64,000 bases of DNA, taken from the NCBI RefSeq assembly GCF_014201835.1, contig NZ_JACHFH010000009.1:22799-86798 (forward strand), in the 5' to 3' direction. Made by a program: the position numbers and the translations under genes. Position 1 is the first letter of the stretch. Every line of letters starts with the position of its first letter. Below the pieces are notes generated by a model, which saw only the letters and a list, made by a program, of their open reading frames with translations, was not told the origin of the DNA and searched no databases. Source of the stretch: Pectinatus brassicae. GTDB taxonomy: Bacteria; Bacillota; Negativicutes; Selenomonadales; Selenomonadaceae. Shown here piece after piece: positions 37,370 through 47,056 of this stretch.

Positions 37370-38184
37370 TATTTATTTAACTTCCATTTTGCTAAAAGTT
37401 TATCCATTTCGCCGGATTGTTTCATTTCTTTAAAGGTTTCATTAATAACTTTTGCTAATGCTTCATTGCCTTTTTTAGTAGCTGCACCATATTCCTGCGG
37501 TGAGAATTTATCAGCAAGAATCATTGTTTGATCATCAACATACCCTGCTAAATTGGAAGTATCCATAGCATATGCTGCTGCACGGCCAGCCATTAAAGCA
37601 GCCTTACATTCTGGATAGGTTGGGAACTCAGCAAATTTTACACTTACACCCGCTTTTTTCGCTGCTTCTTCAACGGCTTTTTTGGTAGTAGCGCCTTGGG
37701 GAACTGCAATTGTCTTACCATCAAGATCTTTTATCGATGTAATATTATCTGATTTTTTTACTAAAAGACCTACTGGATCAGTATAATACGGATCACTGAA
37801 ATCATATTGTTTTTTGCGTTCCGGATTAATTGTATACGTTGCAATTACAGTATCAAGTTCACCACTATCGAGCAACGGTCCACGTGTTTTAGCCACAACT
37901 GGCGTAAATTCTACTTTTGATGGATCATTAAAGATTTTTTTAGCTACGGCATGTGCCAAATCGATTTCAAAACCTTCTATTTTACCTGTATCAGGATTTT
38001 TGTAACCAAATAAAGGTACATCAACCTTACAGCCAACCTTTAACGTCCCACGATCTTTAATTGTTTTCATAATATCATTGGAACCGGCTGTCTTTGATTC
38101 ACTGCCGCAGCCTGCCGCTACTAAAGAAAATGCCGTAACTGCTGTTAGTGCCAAGGTCATTAATTTTTTTCTTGATAAAAACAT
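37369..38184 (-). CDS. Amino acid ABC transporter substrate-binding lipoprotein
   Basis: A 271-residue type 3 solute-binding protein. A lipobox VAAGC follows a typical signal, so the mature protein is tethered by a lipid. Segments GTLKVGCKVDVPLFGYKN and GFEIDLAHAVAKKIF resemble the glutamine/PEB1-type glutamate-aspartate binders; the ligand is inferred, not proven. ATG at 38184 follows AGGAGG; an in-frame ATG at 38211 is unlikely since it would spoil the signal. It is encoded between the ATPase and the permeases. Confidence 0.87.
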   Translation of the reverse strand: MFLSRKKLMTLALTAVTAFSLVAAGCGSESKTAGSNDIMKTIKDRGTLKVGCKVDVPLFGYKNPDTGKIEGFEIDLAHAVAKKIFNDPSKVEFTPVVAKTRGPLLDSGELDTVIATYTINPERKKQYDFSDPYYTDPVGLLVKKSDNITSIKDLDGKTIAVPQGATTKKAVEEAAKKAGVSVKFAEFPTYPECKAALMAGRAAAYAMDTSNLAGYVDDQTMILADKFSPQEYGAATKKGNEALAKVINETFKEMKQSGEMDKLLAKWKLNK

Positions 38185-38275
38185 AATTATACCTCCTAAT
38201 TTATGAAACATTATAATAATAAAATATCTTCCTAAATAAATTGCTAAATATATTAAACCAGTAAAATTTATATAA

Positions 38276-38998
38276 TTACAAAATCTTGCTTAAAAATTGC
38301 TGCGCTCGTTCATTTTGCGGATTATCAAAAAAAGCTTCGGGCGTAGCCGTTTCCAAAATTTGTCCATCGGCCATAAATATGACATGATCTGCAACCTCAC
38401 GGGCAAATCCCATTTCATGTGTCACACACACCATTGTAATGCCGCTATGCGCAAGATCCACCATTACATCCAGAACCTCTTTTATCATTTCAGGGTCAAG
38501 TGCCGAAGTAGGTTCATCAAAAAGCATTATTTTAGGATGCATATTAAGCGCACGCGCAATGGCTACACGCTGCTGCTGTCCACCAGACAATTGTGCTGGA
38601 TAGGCATCAGCCTTATCTTTCAAGCCTACACGCTCCAAAAATTCCAAACCAGTCTGACATGCCTCTTCCTTACTTTTTCCTTGCACTAATATTGGGGCTA
38701 TTGTTAAATTTTCCAAAACAGTTTTATGCGGATATAAATTAAACTGCTGAAATACCATAGCAGCTTCCTGTCGTATCTGCTTTAGCTGTGCTTTTGATTT
38801 CATCAAATTTATGCCATCAACAATTACATCTCCGCTATCAGGTCTTTCCAGCTGATTAATGCAGCGTATCATTGTGCTTTTACCTGAACCACTAGGGCCA
38901 ATCACTACAACTTTTTCACCTTGCTTTACATGTAGATTTATATCTTTTAAAACATGATTATCACCAAAATATTTATTAATCCCCTGTAGTTTTATCAT
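38276..38998 (-). CDS. glnQ: Amino acid ABC transporter ATP-binding protein
   Basis: A 240-residue ATPase of the polar amino acid uptake family (GlnQ/ArtP/HisP). Walker [11 protein letters not shown]-loop [13 protein letters not shown], signature LSGGQQQR, Walker [13 protein letters not shown] and H-loop VTHEMGFA are all intact. First gene of the importer operon; ATG follows GGAGGGG. Its promoter and a leader terminator stand just upstream, so expression is probably attenuated. The symbol is by family, and substrate is not settled. Confidence 0.9.
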   Translation of the reverse strand: MIKLQGINKYFGDNHVLKDINLHVKQGEKVVVIGPSGSGKSTMIRCINQLERPDSGDVIVDGINLMKSKAQLKQIRQEAAMVFQQFNLYPHKTVLENLTIAPILVQGKSKEEACQTGLEFLERVGLKDKADAYPAQLSGGQQQRVAIARALNMHPKIMLFDEPTSALDPEMIKEVLDVMVDLAHSGITMVCVTHEMGFAREVADHVIFMADGQILETATPEAFFDNPQNERAQQFLSKIL

Positions 38999-39031
38999 TA
39001 AAACAACCCCTCCTTCCTAAAAAAATGTATA

Positions 39032-39080
39032 AAAAAAACGCCCAGACCTATTTTCCCTTAGATCAAAGCGCCATTGCTTA
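39032..39080 (-). promoter_or_regulatory. Leader attenuator candidate of the amino acid importer operon
   Basis: On the minus strand a 12-bp stem with one U-U mismatch (39060-39071 with 39040-39051, loop AGGGAAAA) is followed by eight T: an intrinsic terminator 33 nt before the glnQ start and after its promoter. A smaller hairpin (39067-39080: stem AAGC/GCTT, loop AATGGC with A1 and G4) shares the terminator's first bases, so the two exclude each other. The arrangement copies that of the Amt-PII leader. Confidence 0.6.
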
Positions 39081-39092
39081 AGTATATTTTTA

Positions 39093-39121
39093 GTATAAAT
39101 CATTAAATAAATTTTGTCAAT
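39093..39121 (-). promoter_or_regulatory. Promoter of the amino acid importer operon
   Basis: TTGACA (39116-39121) and TATACT (39093-39098) on the minus strand with exactly 17 bp between. The predicted start near 39086 leaves fewer than ten bases before the small hairpin. Bases 39122-39290 hold nothing I can assign. Confidence 0.85.
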
Positions 39122-39345
39122 AAATTCATTTATATTATATTTATTAATTTTTTGAAACAAAAATCCATGTTTTTTATGTATTTATACCAAATCCAGCTTA
39201 TTTATTATTGTTTAACTGTTTCATGTAATATAGCATTAATTGCAATTATTCTTTCAATTATATTTAAATACCATCTCTCTATATTCCATATAACAAAAAA
39301 AGAGAAGAAACATCTTCCCTTTTATAAAAAAATTTATATTCTTAT

Positions 39346-39420
<75 letters not shown>

Positions 39421-39437
39421 GCTTGCGAACATTTAAT

Positions 39438-39466
39438 ATTATATATATTTTTCCAGATATTGTCAA
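39438..39466 (-). promoter_or_regulatory. Promoter of tRNA-Cys
   Basis: TTGACA (39461-39466) and TATAAT (39438-39443) on the minus strand with 17 bp between, about 18 bp before the tRNA. Confidence 0.88.
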
Positions 39467-39651
39467 CAGCTTTTTTATTTTATTTTTAAAACATTATTCA
39501 TATTACTATTTTCAAGTAAATATACTAAATCATATACTATAATTATTATCTTTGCAGAAATAACTCTAAGTAGTATATATAGTAATTGACGTTATTTATT
39601 ATAGTAGGTATACTTAGCTATATAAATATATTTTTTCAAGGAGGATTTCTT

Positions 39652-40224
39652 TTGAAACACACATTTAAATCATTATTTATAGCTTTTTGCCTGCTCCTTA
39701 TGGGCACAGCCGCAGCTTTTGCTGCTCCGGTAGAAAAAACCGTTATAATGGATGATTCCTTTGATTTATCTTCTATCCATACTATCGCTATTGCCATGCC
39801 TAATTATATTGAAAATGAAAAAAGCCCTAAATTAGATGAAGTAATAAAGGCTTTAGCTCAATCTGGTTTTGATTCCCGCAGCGTCAAACATTTGACTATT
39901 ATACCATATTCCGTTATCGCCAAAAACATTCAAGCTGAAACCGGCAAGGATTTACAAACACTTGATAAAAACGAAGCAAAATCATTATTTACTGCACAGG
40001 TAAAAAAATATGCCGATGCTTATCTAGTCCTAACTGCTGCTAAGGACAGCCGTGTTGTCATGTTTTACGATTTATACTCTGCCAAAGACAATAAATATCT
40101 TTATTCCTATGAAGTAATCGGCGGCGGACAAGGTGACAATAATTTACGTTCCTATACTACTTTTAACGATATGTTCTACGATGCTTTTGCCCAATCAGTT
40201 AAAGATCAGAAAAAAACTAAATAA
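39652..40224 (+). CDS. Secreted or periplasmic protein of unknown function
   Basis: A 190-residue protein with a clear signal peptide (MKHTFKSLFIAFCLLLMG, cleavage near AFA-APVEK). The mature part is soluble and mixed alpha/beta (for example IHTIAIAMPNYIE and SLFTAQVKKYADAYLVLTA), reminiscent of small periplasmic proteins with a GNA1162-like fold, though the match is not firm. The start is TTG at 39652 with AAGGAGGA seven bases upstream; the in-frame ATG at 39586 would hide the signal. Single gene with a terminator, just upstream of the arg operon. Confidence 0.7.
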   Translation: MKHTFKSLFIAFCLLLMGTAAAFAAPVEKTVIMDDSFDLSSIHTIAIAMPNYIENEKSPKLDEVIKALAQSGFDSRSVKHLTIIPYSVIAKNIQAETGKDLQTLDKNEAKSLFTAQVKKYADAYLVLTAAKDSRVVMFYDLYSAKDNKYLYSYEVIGGGQGDNNLRSYTTFNDMFYDAFAQSVKDQKKTK

Positions 40225-40229
40225 TTTAT

Positions 40230-40268
40230 TAAGGTGAGATGATAGTAAAATATCAGATCACCTTTTTC
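40230..40268 (+). terminator. Terminator of the secreted-protein gene
   Basis: AAGGTG-AGAT-GATA and TATC-AGAT-CACCTT pair around GTAAAA and are followed by a T run. Confidence 0.8.
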
Positions 40269-40342
40269 TATATTTGGCATTTAATGAAATTTTATACATC
40301 CTTTGCTAGTCCTATATATTTTTAACTTTTTTGAAAAATATA

Positions 40343-40378
40343 TTGCATTTTTATGCATAATAGATGTATAATTATAAC
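40343..40378 (+). promoter_or_regulatory. arg operon promoter with tandem ARG boxes
   Basis: TTGCAT (40343-40348) and TATAAT (40367-40372), 18 bp apart, form the promoter. TGCATTTTTATGCA (40344-40357) matches the ArgR box TGNATWWWWATNCA fully, and TGTATAATTATAAC (40365-40378) matches 12 of 14 positions. Their centres are 21 bp apart, the spacing of paired ARG boxes bound by an ArgR hexamer. They cover the -35 and -10 elements, so arginine-dependent repression is expected. Confidence 0.8.
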
Positions 40379-40400
40379 ACAGCAAAAGGAGGTACTCATT

Positions 40401-41435
40401 ATGAATATCAGCATCATAGGTGCTACCGGCTATGCCGGCGCAGAATTATTGCGGTTACTATATACTCATCCCCGAGCCAATATAATTCATTTAACTTCAG
40501 AAAGCAGTACTGGTAAAAAAATCTCCGCTATCTATCCTTATTTACGGGAACGATGTGATTTAACGCTTACCAGTCTTGATAATATAGAACAAATAGCCAA
40601 GGACAGCGATTTTATTTTTATTTGTCTGCCACATGGCCATGCTATGAAAGTAGGGCAATTATTAGAAAGTAAGAATATACGCATTATTGATTTAGGTGCT
40701 GATTATCGCTTTAATGATATCTCTACTTACGAGCAATGGTATAAAGTAAAACATCTCCATACTGCAGCTTCACGTGTATATGGTTTGGCTGAACTGCACC
40801 GTGAAGAAATAAAATCTGCCCGAATAATCGGTAATGCCGGCTGTTATACTACTGCCAGTATTTTAGCTCTGGCACCCTTAGTAAAAAATCACTTAATTGA
40901 TGCCAAAAGTATTATAATAGATGCTGCCTCCGGCGTATCAGGTGCCGGTCGTTCAGCTAAACAAGCTAATTTATTGCCGGAGTTATATGATAGTTTTAAA
41001 GCTTATGCTGTCGCCAATCACCGTCATACACCGGAAATTGAGCAGGAACTTTCTATACTAAACGGTGAAAATATTATTTTAAACTTTACACCACATCTTG
41101 TTCCTATGGCTCGCGGCATTTTAAGCACCTGTTATGCCAATATCTCCCCTGCTGTTGATGATAAAACGATCAATGAGGCTTTTGCCAAAATGTATGGGCA
41201 GGAATTTTTCATCAGACTCCTCGGTGAAGGCGGCTATCCAACGACTAAGAATGTGCGCGGTTCCAATATTTGTGAAATTGGCTGGCATATTGACAGACGC
41301 ACCAACAGAGTTATCGTCATCTCAGCTATTGACAATCTTGTCAAAGGCGCTGCCGGACAAGCTGTACAAAATTTCAATATTGCCTGCGGCTTCGACGAAA
41401 AAACAGGACTTGATTTTATCCCTGTATATCCGTAA
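40401..41435 (+). CDS. argC: N-acetyl-gamma-glutamyl-phosphate reductase
   Basis: A 344-residue NADPH-dependent enzyme that reduces N-acetylglutamyl phosphate to the semialdehyde. It starts with the Rossmann motif ISIIGATGYAGAELLRLL and has the catalytic Cys in GNAGCYTT. Length is normal. ATG at 40401 follows AAAGGAGGT; the in-frame ATG at 40353 lies inside the promoter and is rejected. First gene of argCJBDFGH. Confidence 0.95.
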   Translation: MNISIIGATGYAGAELLRLLYTHPRANIIHLTSESSTGKKISAIYPYLRERCDLTLTSLDNIEQIAKDSDFIFICLPHGHAMKVGQLLESKNIRIIDLGADYRFNDISTYEQWYKVKHLHTAASRVYGLAELHREEIKSARIIGNAGCYTTASILALAPLVKNHLIDAKSIIIDAASGVSGAGRSAKQANLLPELYDSFKAYAVANHRHTPEIEQELSILNGENIILNFTPHLVPMARGILSTCYANISPAVDDKTINEAFAKMYGQEFFIRLLGEGGYPTTKNVRGSNICEIGWHIDRRTNRVIVISAIDNLVKGAAGQAVQNFNIACGFDEKTGLDFIPVYP

Positions 41436-41472
41436 AACTACCAATAATTATATATATTAGGAGGCCCTATTA

Positions 41473-42678
41473 ATGATTAATGAAAATAAAGCAGGCGTAA
41501 CTTTTGCCAAAGGATTTAAAGCAACCGGTATTAAAGCTGGTATCAAAAAGAGCGGTAACGCTGATTTGGCAATCATCACCAGTGATACTGAAGCTGCCGT
41601 AGCTGGAACCTTTACACAAAACAAAGTAGCTGCTGCACCTGTATACGTATCAAAAGATGTTGTAAAAACAAAAACAGCTAAAGCCATCGTTGCCAATTCC
41701 GGTTGTGCCAATGCCTGCACCGGTCAGCAAGGTATGGATGATGCCCATAAAACAGCCCAGATTGCTGCTGCTGAATTAAATATAAATAAAGATGATGTGA
41801 TAGTAGCATCAACCGGCGTAATCGGTGTAACCCTGCCTATGGATAAAATTGAAACTGGCATAAAAGCTGCTGTCCCTACTTTAAATAATGATGGCAGTGA
41901 TGCTGCTGCTAATGCTATTATCACCACCGATACATATACAAAATCATTAACCACCAGTATTACCCTTGATGGCAAAGAAGTACGTATTGGCGCTATTGCC
42001 AAAGGTGCCGGCATGATTCAGCCAAATATGGCAACAATGCTGTGCTTTATCACTACTGATGCCAATATCGAACAAGTTCGTCTGCAAACAGCTTTATCTG
42101 AAATAATTGAAAAAACCTTTAATATGATTTCCGTTGACGGTGATATGAGTACTAACGACATGGTTATCGTTTTAGCTAATGGGCAGGCGGGTAATAATAA
42201 AATCATCGAAAACGATGAAAATTACCAGATTTTCTATCAAGCCCTGTCCGAACTTTGCTGCCAAATGGCGCAAAAAGTAGCTGCTGATGGTGAAGGAGCT
42301 ACCAAATTTTTAACTATAAATATAAATAATGCCAGAAATTTCCGCGATGCTAAATTAGCTGGTATGTCAATTGCCAATTCCCCTCTGGTAAAAACAGCCT
42401 TTTTCGGACAGGATCCTAATTGGGGCCGTATTCTTTGTGCTGTAGGCTATTCTGGTGTTGATATGAATCCAGAAAATACCGAAGTAAAAATTGGCGGCAT
42501 TACTATTTACTCTAATGGACTTGGTGCGGCTTTTGACAAGAACGCCCTGCAGGATATAATGTCCGAACATGATATTGCAATCGATATCAATCTTAATATG
42601 GGCAGTACCAATGCCACTGTATGGTCATGTGACCTATCCTATGAATACGTAAAAATAAATGGTGAATACCATACCTGA
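41473..42678 (+). CDS. argJ: Bifunctional glutamate N-acetyltransferase/ornithine acetyltransferase
   Basis: A 401-residue enzyme that transfers the acetyl group from N-acetylornithine to glutamate, recycling it. The self-cleavage and nucleophile Thr is in GEGATKFLT, and the N-terminal half carries AIVANSGCANACTG. Members that also use acetyl-CoA are bifunctional; this cannot be told by eye. ATG follows AGGAGG. It takes the place of argE and argA, neither of which appears in the cluster. Confidence 0.94.
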   Translation: MINENKAGVTFAKGFKATGIKAGIKKSGNADLAIITSDTEAAVAGTFTQNKVAAAPVYVSKDVVKTKTAKAIVANSGCANACTGQQGMDDAHKTAQIAAAELNINKDDVIVASTGVIGVTLPMDKIETGIKAAVPTLNNDGSDAAANAIITTDTYTKSLTTSITLDGKEVRIGAIAKGAGMIQPNMATMLCFITTDANIEQVRLQTALSEIIEKTFNMISVDGDMSTNDMVIVLANGQAGNNKIIENDENYQIFYQALSELCCQMAQKVAADGEGATKFLTININNARNFRDAKLAGMSIANSPLVKTAFFGQDPNWGRILCAVGYSGVDMNPENTEVKIGGITIYSNGLGAAFDKNALQDIMSEHDIAIDINLNMGSTNATVWSCDLSYEYVKINGEYHT

Positions 42679-42691
42679 GGAGCTGTATCAT

Positions 42692-43588
42692 TTGGAATTT
42701 TCTGCTGAAGCTAAAGCTTCAATATTAGTTGATGCTTTACCTTATATACAAAACTTTTACGGTGAAACCATTGTTATAAAATATGGCGGCAATGCCATGA
42801 TAAATGATGATTTGAAAAACAAAGTAATGCACGATTTAGTATTAATGAAATATGTTGGCATTCGTCCCATAATCGTGCATGGCGGTGGACCTGACATTAC
42901 CAGTTTTTTGGAAAAAGTTGGTAAAACAAGTACATTTGTTAATGGCTTACGTGTAACGGATAGGGAAACTGCCCAAATTGCCGAAATGGTTTTAGTCGGC
43001 AAAATCAATTCCGAAATTGTCAGCCGTTTAAACAGCCTCAATTTAAAAGCCGTCGGTTTAAGCGGCAAAGATGCCAATCTTATTGTTGCCAGTAAAAAAT
43101 ATGCTGCAGTTAAAAATGCTGATAATACTATTACCAATACCGACATTGGCTTTGTTGGTGAAGTAAAAAACATTAACACAGCTTTATTATATGATTTACT
43201 TGACCAAAATTATGTACCAGTAATTTCCCCCATTGGCATTGGTGAAGATGGCAACAGCTATAATATCAATGCTGATTATGTAGCAGCAGAAATAGCCGGT
43301 GCTATGAGTGCCAAGAAGATGCTTCTGCTTACCGACATCGAGGGAATTTATCGTGATTATAACGATAAAAGCACTTTCATATCAACGCTGAGCAAAAAAG
43401 AAGCAGAAGCCATGATTGCTGACGGCAGCATCAATGGCGGCATGATTCCTAAAGTGGAAGCCTGCCTGCGTTCGCTGGAAAAAGGGGCTGGCAAAACCAG
43501 TATCATCGATGGCAGACAAGCCCATTCATTAATTTTAGAATTATTCACCTCACAAGGTATTGGCACAGAAGTTGTACATTCTAATTGA
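42692..43588 (+). CDS. argB: Acetylglutamate kinase
   Basis: A 298-residue amino acid kinase that phosphorylates N-acetylglutamate; often the step inhibited by arginine. Motifs: VIKYGGNAM, VHGGGPDIT, and C-terminal GGMIPKVEACL. TTG at 42692 is preferred, since GAGGAG lies eight bases upstream and the length matches the family. ATG at 42659 would overlap argJ by 20 bp and place the ribosome-binding site inside the gene. Confidence 0.93.
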   Translation: MEFSAEAKASILVDALPYIQNFYGETIVIKYGGNAMINDDLKNKVMHDLVLMKYVGIRPIIVHGGGPDITSFLEKVGKTSTFVNGLRVTDRETAQIAEMVLVGKINSEIVSRLNSLNLKAVGLSGKDANLIVASKKYAAVKNADNTITNTDIGFVGEVKNINTALLYDLLDQNYVPVISPIGIGEDGNSYNINADYVAAEIAGAMSAKKMLLLTDIEGIYRDYNDKSTFISTLSKKEAEAMIADGSINGGMIPKVEACLRSLEKGAGKTSIIDGRQAHSLILELFTSQGIGTEVVHSN

Positions 43589-43604
43589 GTAAGGAGTTAA
43601 TATT

Positions 43605-44798
43605 ATGACTGATGAAGAAATTTTTGCCAAAGACGAACAATATTATATGCCTGTCTTTGCGCGTTATAAAATAGCCTTGGACCATGGTGATGGCCCTTAT
43701 GTGTATGATGTAAACGGTAAAAAATACCTTGATTTTCTCGGCGGTATTGCTGTAAATGTACTTGGACACAACTACCCGCAGCTAGTCCAAGCAATAAGTG
43801 AGCAAGCTGCTAAAATGATTCATTGCTCTAATCTATACTATACCCAACCGCAGGCTGATGCCGCTTATAAACTAAGTCAGCTGAGCAAAATGGATAAAGT
43901 TTTTTTTGCCAATTCCGGCGCAGAAGCTAATGAAGGAGCTATAAAACTAGCCAGAAAATACGCCCATATGACTGACAATGATAAGTCACAAATAATTTGT
44001 GCCAATCACAGTTTTCATGGCCGTACTATCGCTACATTAACTGCCACGGGGCAGCCAAAATATCATGAAGGTTTTGGTCCATTGCCTGATGGCTTTACTC
44101 ATATTGACTATAATGATATTAAGCAGCTGGAAAATACAATCAATGATAAAACATGTGCTGTACTGCTCGAGGCAATACAGGGTGAGGGCGGCGTTAATGT
44201 CCCTGATGCTGATTACCTGCAAAAAGTGCGCGCGTTATGCGATAAATATAATGCCCTGCTCATTTTTGACGAAATACAATGTGGTATGGGCCGCACCGGA
44301 ACTTTCTTTGGCTTTGAACAATTTGGCGTAACCGCCGATATTGTTACTTTGGCTAAAGGACTGGCTGGCGGTGTTCCCATCGGTGCCTTTATCACCAACA
44401 ACAAGATTGCCCAAGCCCTTCATGCCGGAGACCACGGTACCACCTTCGGCGGCAATCCATTAGCCTGCGCTGCTGCCAATGTTGTACTTGATGCTATGCA
44501 AAGCAGCATTTTTTTAGAAAGAGTTACCTTGCTTGGCAATTACCTGCAGGATAAACTGAATTTATTAAAAGAAAAATATCCATCCTTAATCAAAGAAGTA
44601 CGCGGACGCGGATTAATGGTTGGTGCCGAACTTAATAAACCAGGCAAAGACATTGTCAATAAATGTTTAGAATACGGTCTTATCATTAATTGCACTGCCG
44701 GCAATGTACTGCGTTTTGTTCCGCCGCTTATAATAACAACAAAACACATTGATGAATTAATTTTAACACTTGATAAAGTTTTAACAGAACATGTATAA
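43605..44798 (+). CDS. argD: Acetylornithine aminotransferase
   Basis: A 397-residue PLP class III aminotransferase that makes N-acetylornithine from the semialdehyde and glutamate. Motifs: YLDFLGGIAVNVLGH, FANSGAEANEGAIKLARK, FDEIQCGMGRTG, and the PLP lysine in TLAKGLAGG. ATG follows AAGGAG, 16 bp after argB. Length is typical. Confidence 0.94.
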   Translation: MTDEEIFAKDEQYYMPVFARYKIALDHGDGPYVYDVNGKKYLDFLGGIAVNVLGHNYPQLVQAISEQAAKMIHCSNLYYTQPQADAAYKLSQLSKMDKVFFANSGAEANEGAIKLARKYAHMTDNDKSQIICANHSFHGRTIATLTATGQPKYHEGFGPLPDGFTHIDYNDIKQLENTINDKTCAVLLEAIQGEGGVNVPDADYLQKVRALCDKYNALLIFDEIQCGMGRTGTFFGFEQFGVTADIVTLAKGLAGGVPIGAFITNNKIAQALHAGDHGTTFGGNPLACAAANVVLDAMQSSIFLERVTLLGNYLQDKLNLLKEKYPSLIKEVRGRGLMVGAELNKPGKDIVNKCLEYGLIINCTAGNVLRFVPPLIITTKHIDELILTLDKVLTEHV

Positions 44799-44843
44799 TA
44801 TAAAAATAGACTTTTAAAGTAATATTCATTCAGGAGGCTTTAT

Positions 44844-45791
44844 ATGCTTGCGTGCAAGGATTTATTATCAATACATGACTTAACTGCTGACGAAGTAAAC
44901 GAAATCCTATCGTTAGCCCAAGAATTAAAAGCTATGCAGAAAGCTGGCATAGAACATCATATACTCGAAGGAAAAACATTGGGAATGATTTTTGAAAAAT
45001 CTTCCACTCGTACACGTGTATCCTTTGAAACAGGTATGTATCAACTAGGCGGTCAGGCCTTATTTTTATCCAACAGAGATTTACAAATAGGGCGCGGCGA
45101 ACCAATAAAAGATACTGCCCGCGTTTTATCCCGTTATCTTGACGGCATCATGATCCGCACCTTTGAACATGAAAAAATCGAAGAATTTGCTCACTATGCT
45201 GATATTCCAGTAATAAATGCACTGACGGACTTATTACATCCTTGTCAGGCACTCACTGACTTACTCACCATAAAAGAACATCGCGGACAAAATCTCAAAG
45301 GTCTTAAGATGGTCTATATCGGTGATGGCAATAATATGACTCATTCCTTAATGTATGCCTGTGCTAAAGCCGGTATCAATTTTGTTGCGGCCACACCAAA
45401 AGGCTATGAACCAAATGCCGATGTACTTATTAATGCCAAGGCTGATGCTGCTGAAAATGGTGCTACAGTAACGGTAACTGATGATGTAATGGCTGCTGCC
45501 AAAGATGCCGATGTCTTATATACCGACGTCTGGGCCAGCATGGGCCAGGAAGCCGAGCATGATGAACGTGTAAAAATTTTCAAGGGCTACCAAATCAATT
45601 CTGCTCTATTACAGGCTGCTGATAAGCGCGCTATGGTTCTTCACTGCCTGCCTGCACATCGCGGCGAAGAAATCACCGATGAAGTTTTAGAAGCACATGC
45701 CGCTGAAATATTTGATGAAGCGGAAAATCGCCTGCATACCCAAAAAGCCATTATGGCTCTTTTGATGGGTGATATGCATCATCATCACTAA
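44844..45791 (+). CDS. argF: Ornithine carbamoyltransferase
   Basis: A 315-residue enzyme that forms citrulline from ornithine and carbamoyl phosphate. Carbamoyl phosphate-binding KSSTRTRVSFE, DLLHPCQALTDL and ornithine-binding HCLPAHRGEE are all present. ATG follows AGGAGG. The C-terminus ends in MHHHH, an unusual short natural histidine tail. No carAB genes are in the window. Confidence 0.95.
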   Translation: MLACKDLLSIHDLTADEVNEILSLAQELKAMQKAGIEHHILEGKTLGMIFEKSSTRTRVSFETGMYQLGGQALFLSNRDLQIGRGEPIKDTARVLSRYLDGIMIRTFEHEKIEEFAHYADIPVINALTDLLHPCQALTDLLTIKEHRGQNLKGLKMVYIGDGNNMTHSLMYACAKAGINFVAATPKGYEPNADVLINAKADAAENGATVTVTDDVMAAAKDADVLYTDVWASMGQEAEHDERVKIFKGYQINSALLQAADKRAMVLHCLPAHRGEEITDEVLEAHAAEIFDEAENRLHTQKAIMALLMGDMHHHH

Positions 45792-45840
45792 ATTGCACTA
45801 TAAACTAAAATTATTATACAATCTAAGGAGATGTCTATAA

Positions 45841-47055
45841 ATGGGACAAATAAAAAAAGTTGTACTTGCATATTCCGGTGGTCTTGATACCTCTGTTATC
45901 ATTCCATGGCTCAAAGAAAATTACGATGGCTGTGAAGTAATCGCTGTATGTGCCGATATCGGCCAGGGTGATGAGCTCAGCGTTGTTCATGATAAAGCCT
46001 TAAAATCAGGTGCTTCCAAAGTATTTATCGAGCACCTCACCGAAGACTTTTTAGAAAATTATGTATGGCCCACTTTAAAAGCTGGTGCTGTATACGAAGG
46101 CAAATATCTTTTAGGTACCTCCTTTGCCCGTCCACTAATTGCTAAACGCCTTGTAGAAATTGCCAAACAGGAAGGTGCTGATGCTATCGCCCACGGTGCT
46201 ACTGGTAAAGGTAATGATCAGGTACGTTTTGAGCTTACAGTAAAAGCACTCGCTCCTAATATTAAAATAATTGCCCCGTGGCGTGAATGGGATATCAGAT
46301 CACGTGAGGATGCCATTGTTTATGCTAATAAACATGATATTCCTGTTGCTGCCGGCAATAAAGTATACAGCATGGACAGAAATATCTGGCATTTAAGTCA
46401 TGAAGGCTCTGACCTTGAAGATCCATGGAATGCTCCGAAGAACAGCATGTATCTCATTGCCAAAGCTCCAGAAGATGCTCCTGATAAACCAGAATATGTT
46501 ACCATTGATTTTGAAAAAGGCATTCCTATTGCTGTAAATGGTGAAAAATTAAGTGCTGTACCATTATTGGAAAAACTTAATGAAATTGGTGCTAACAACG
46601 GTATCGGCATTACTGATATTGTAGAAAATCGTCTTGTCGGCATGAAATCCCGCGGCGTATATGAAAATCCCGGTGGAGCTATCCTTTACTATGCTCACAG
46701 AGAATTGGAATATCTTTGCCTTGACCGTCAGACTTTCCATTATAAAGAAACTGTTGCTGTACGTTATGGCGAACTTGTTTATGATGGTATGTGGTTCAGC
46801 CAATTGCGTGAAGCACTAGCTGGTTTTGTCGAAAGCACACAGGAAACTGTAACTGGTACTGTAAATCTTAAACTGTATAAAGGCAACATTATGCCAGCTG
46901 GCGCAAAATCACCATATTCGTTATACAGCCATGATTTTGTTACTTTCGAAGCTGATGATGTTTATAATCAGGCTGATGCTAACGGTTTCATTAATTTATT
47001 TGGATTACCGCTTAAAGTCCGGGCTTTAATGCAGGAAAAAACAGGGAATAAATAA
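45841..47055 (+). CDS. argG: Argininosuccinate synthase
   Basis: A 404-residue enzyme that ligates citrulline and aspartate with ATP. N-terminal PP-loop [10 protein letters not shown], then [13 protein letters not shown] and [23 protein letters not shown] sequence are clear. ATG follows AAGGAGA. It is one base upstream of argH. Confidence 0.95.
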   Translation: MGQIKKVVLAYSGGLDTSVIIPWLKENYDGCEVIAVCADIGQGDELSVVHDKALKSGASKVFIEHLTEDFLENYVWPTLKAGAVYEGKYLLGTSFARPLIAKRLVEIAKQEGADAIAHGATGKGNDQVRFELTVKALAPNIKIIAPWREWDIRSREDAIVYANKHDIPVAAGNKVYSMDRNIWHLSHEGSDLEDPWNAPKNSMYLIAKAPEDAPDKPEYVTIDFEKGIPIAVNGEKLSAVPLLEKLNEIGANNGIGITDIVENRLVGMKSRGVYENPGGAILYYAHRELEYLCLDRQTFHYKETVAVRYGELVYDGMWFSQLREALAGFVESTQETVTGTVNLKLYKGNIMPAGAKSPYSLYSHDFVTFEADDVYNQADANGFINLFGLPLKVRALMQEKTGNK

Positions 47056-47056
47056 T

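Noticed and set aside
40353..40400. Upstream ATG start for argC
   Set aside because: It lies in the ARG boxes and the -10 element; the start at 40401 has AAAGGAGGT.
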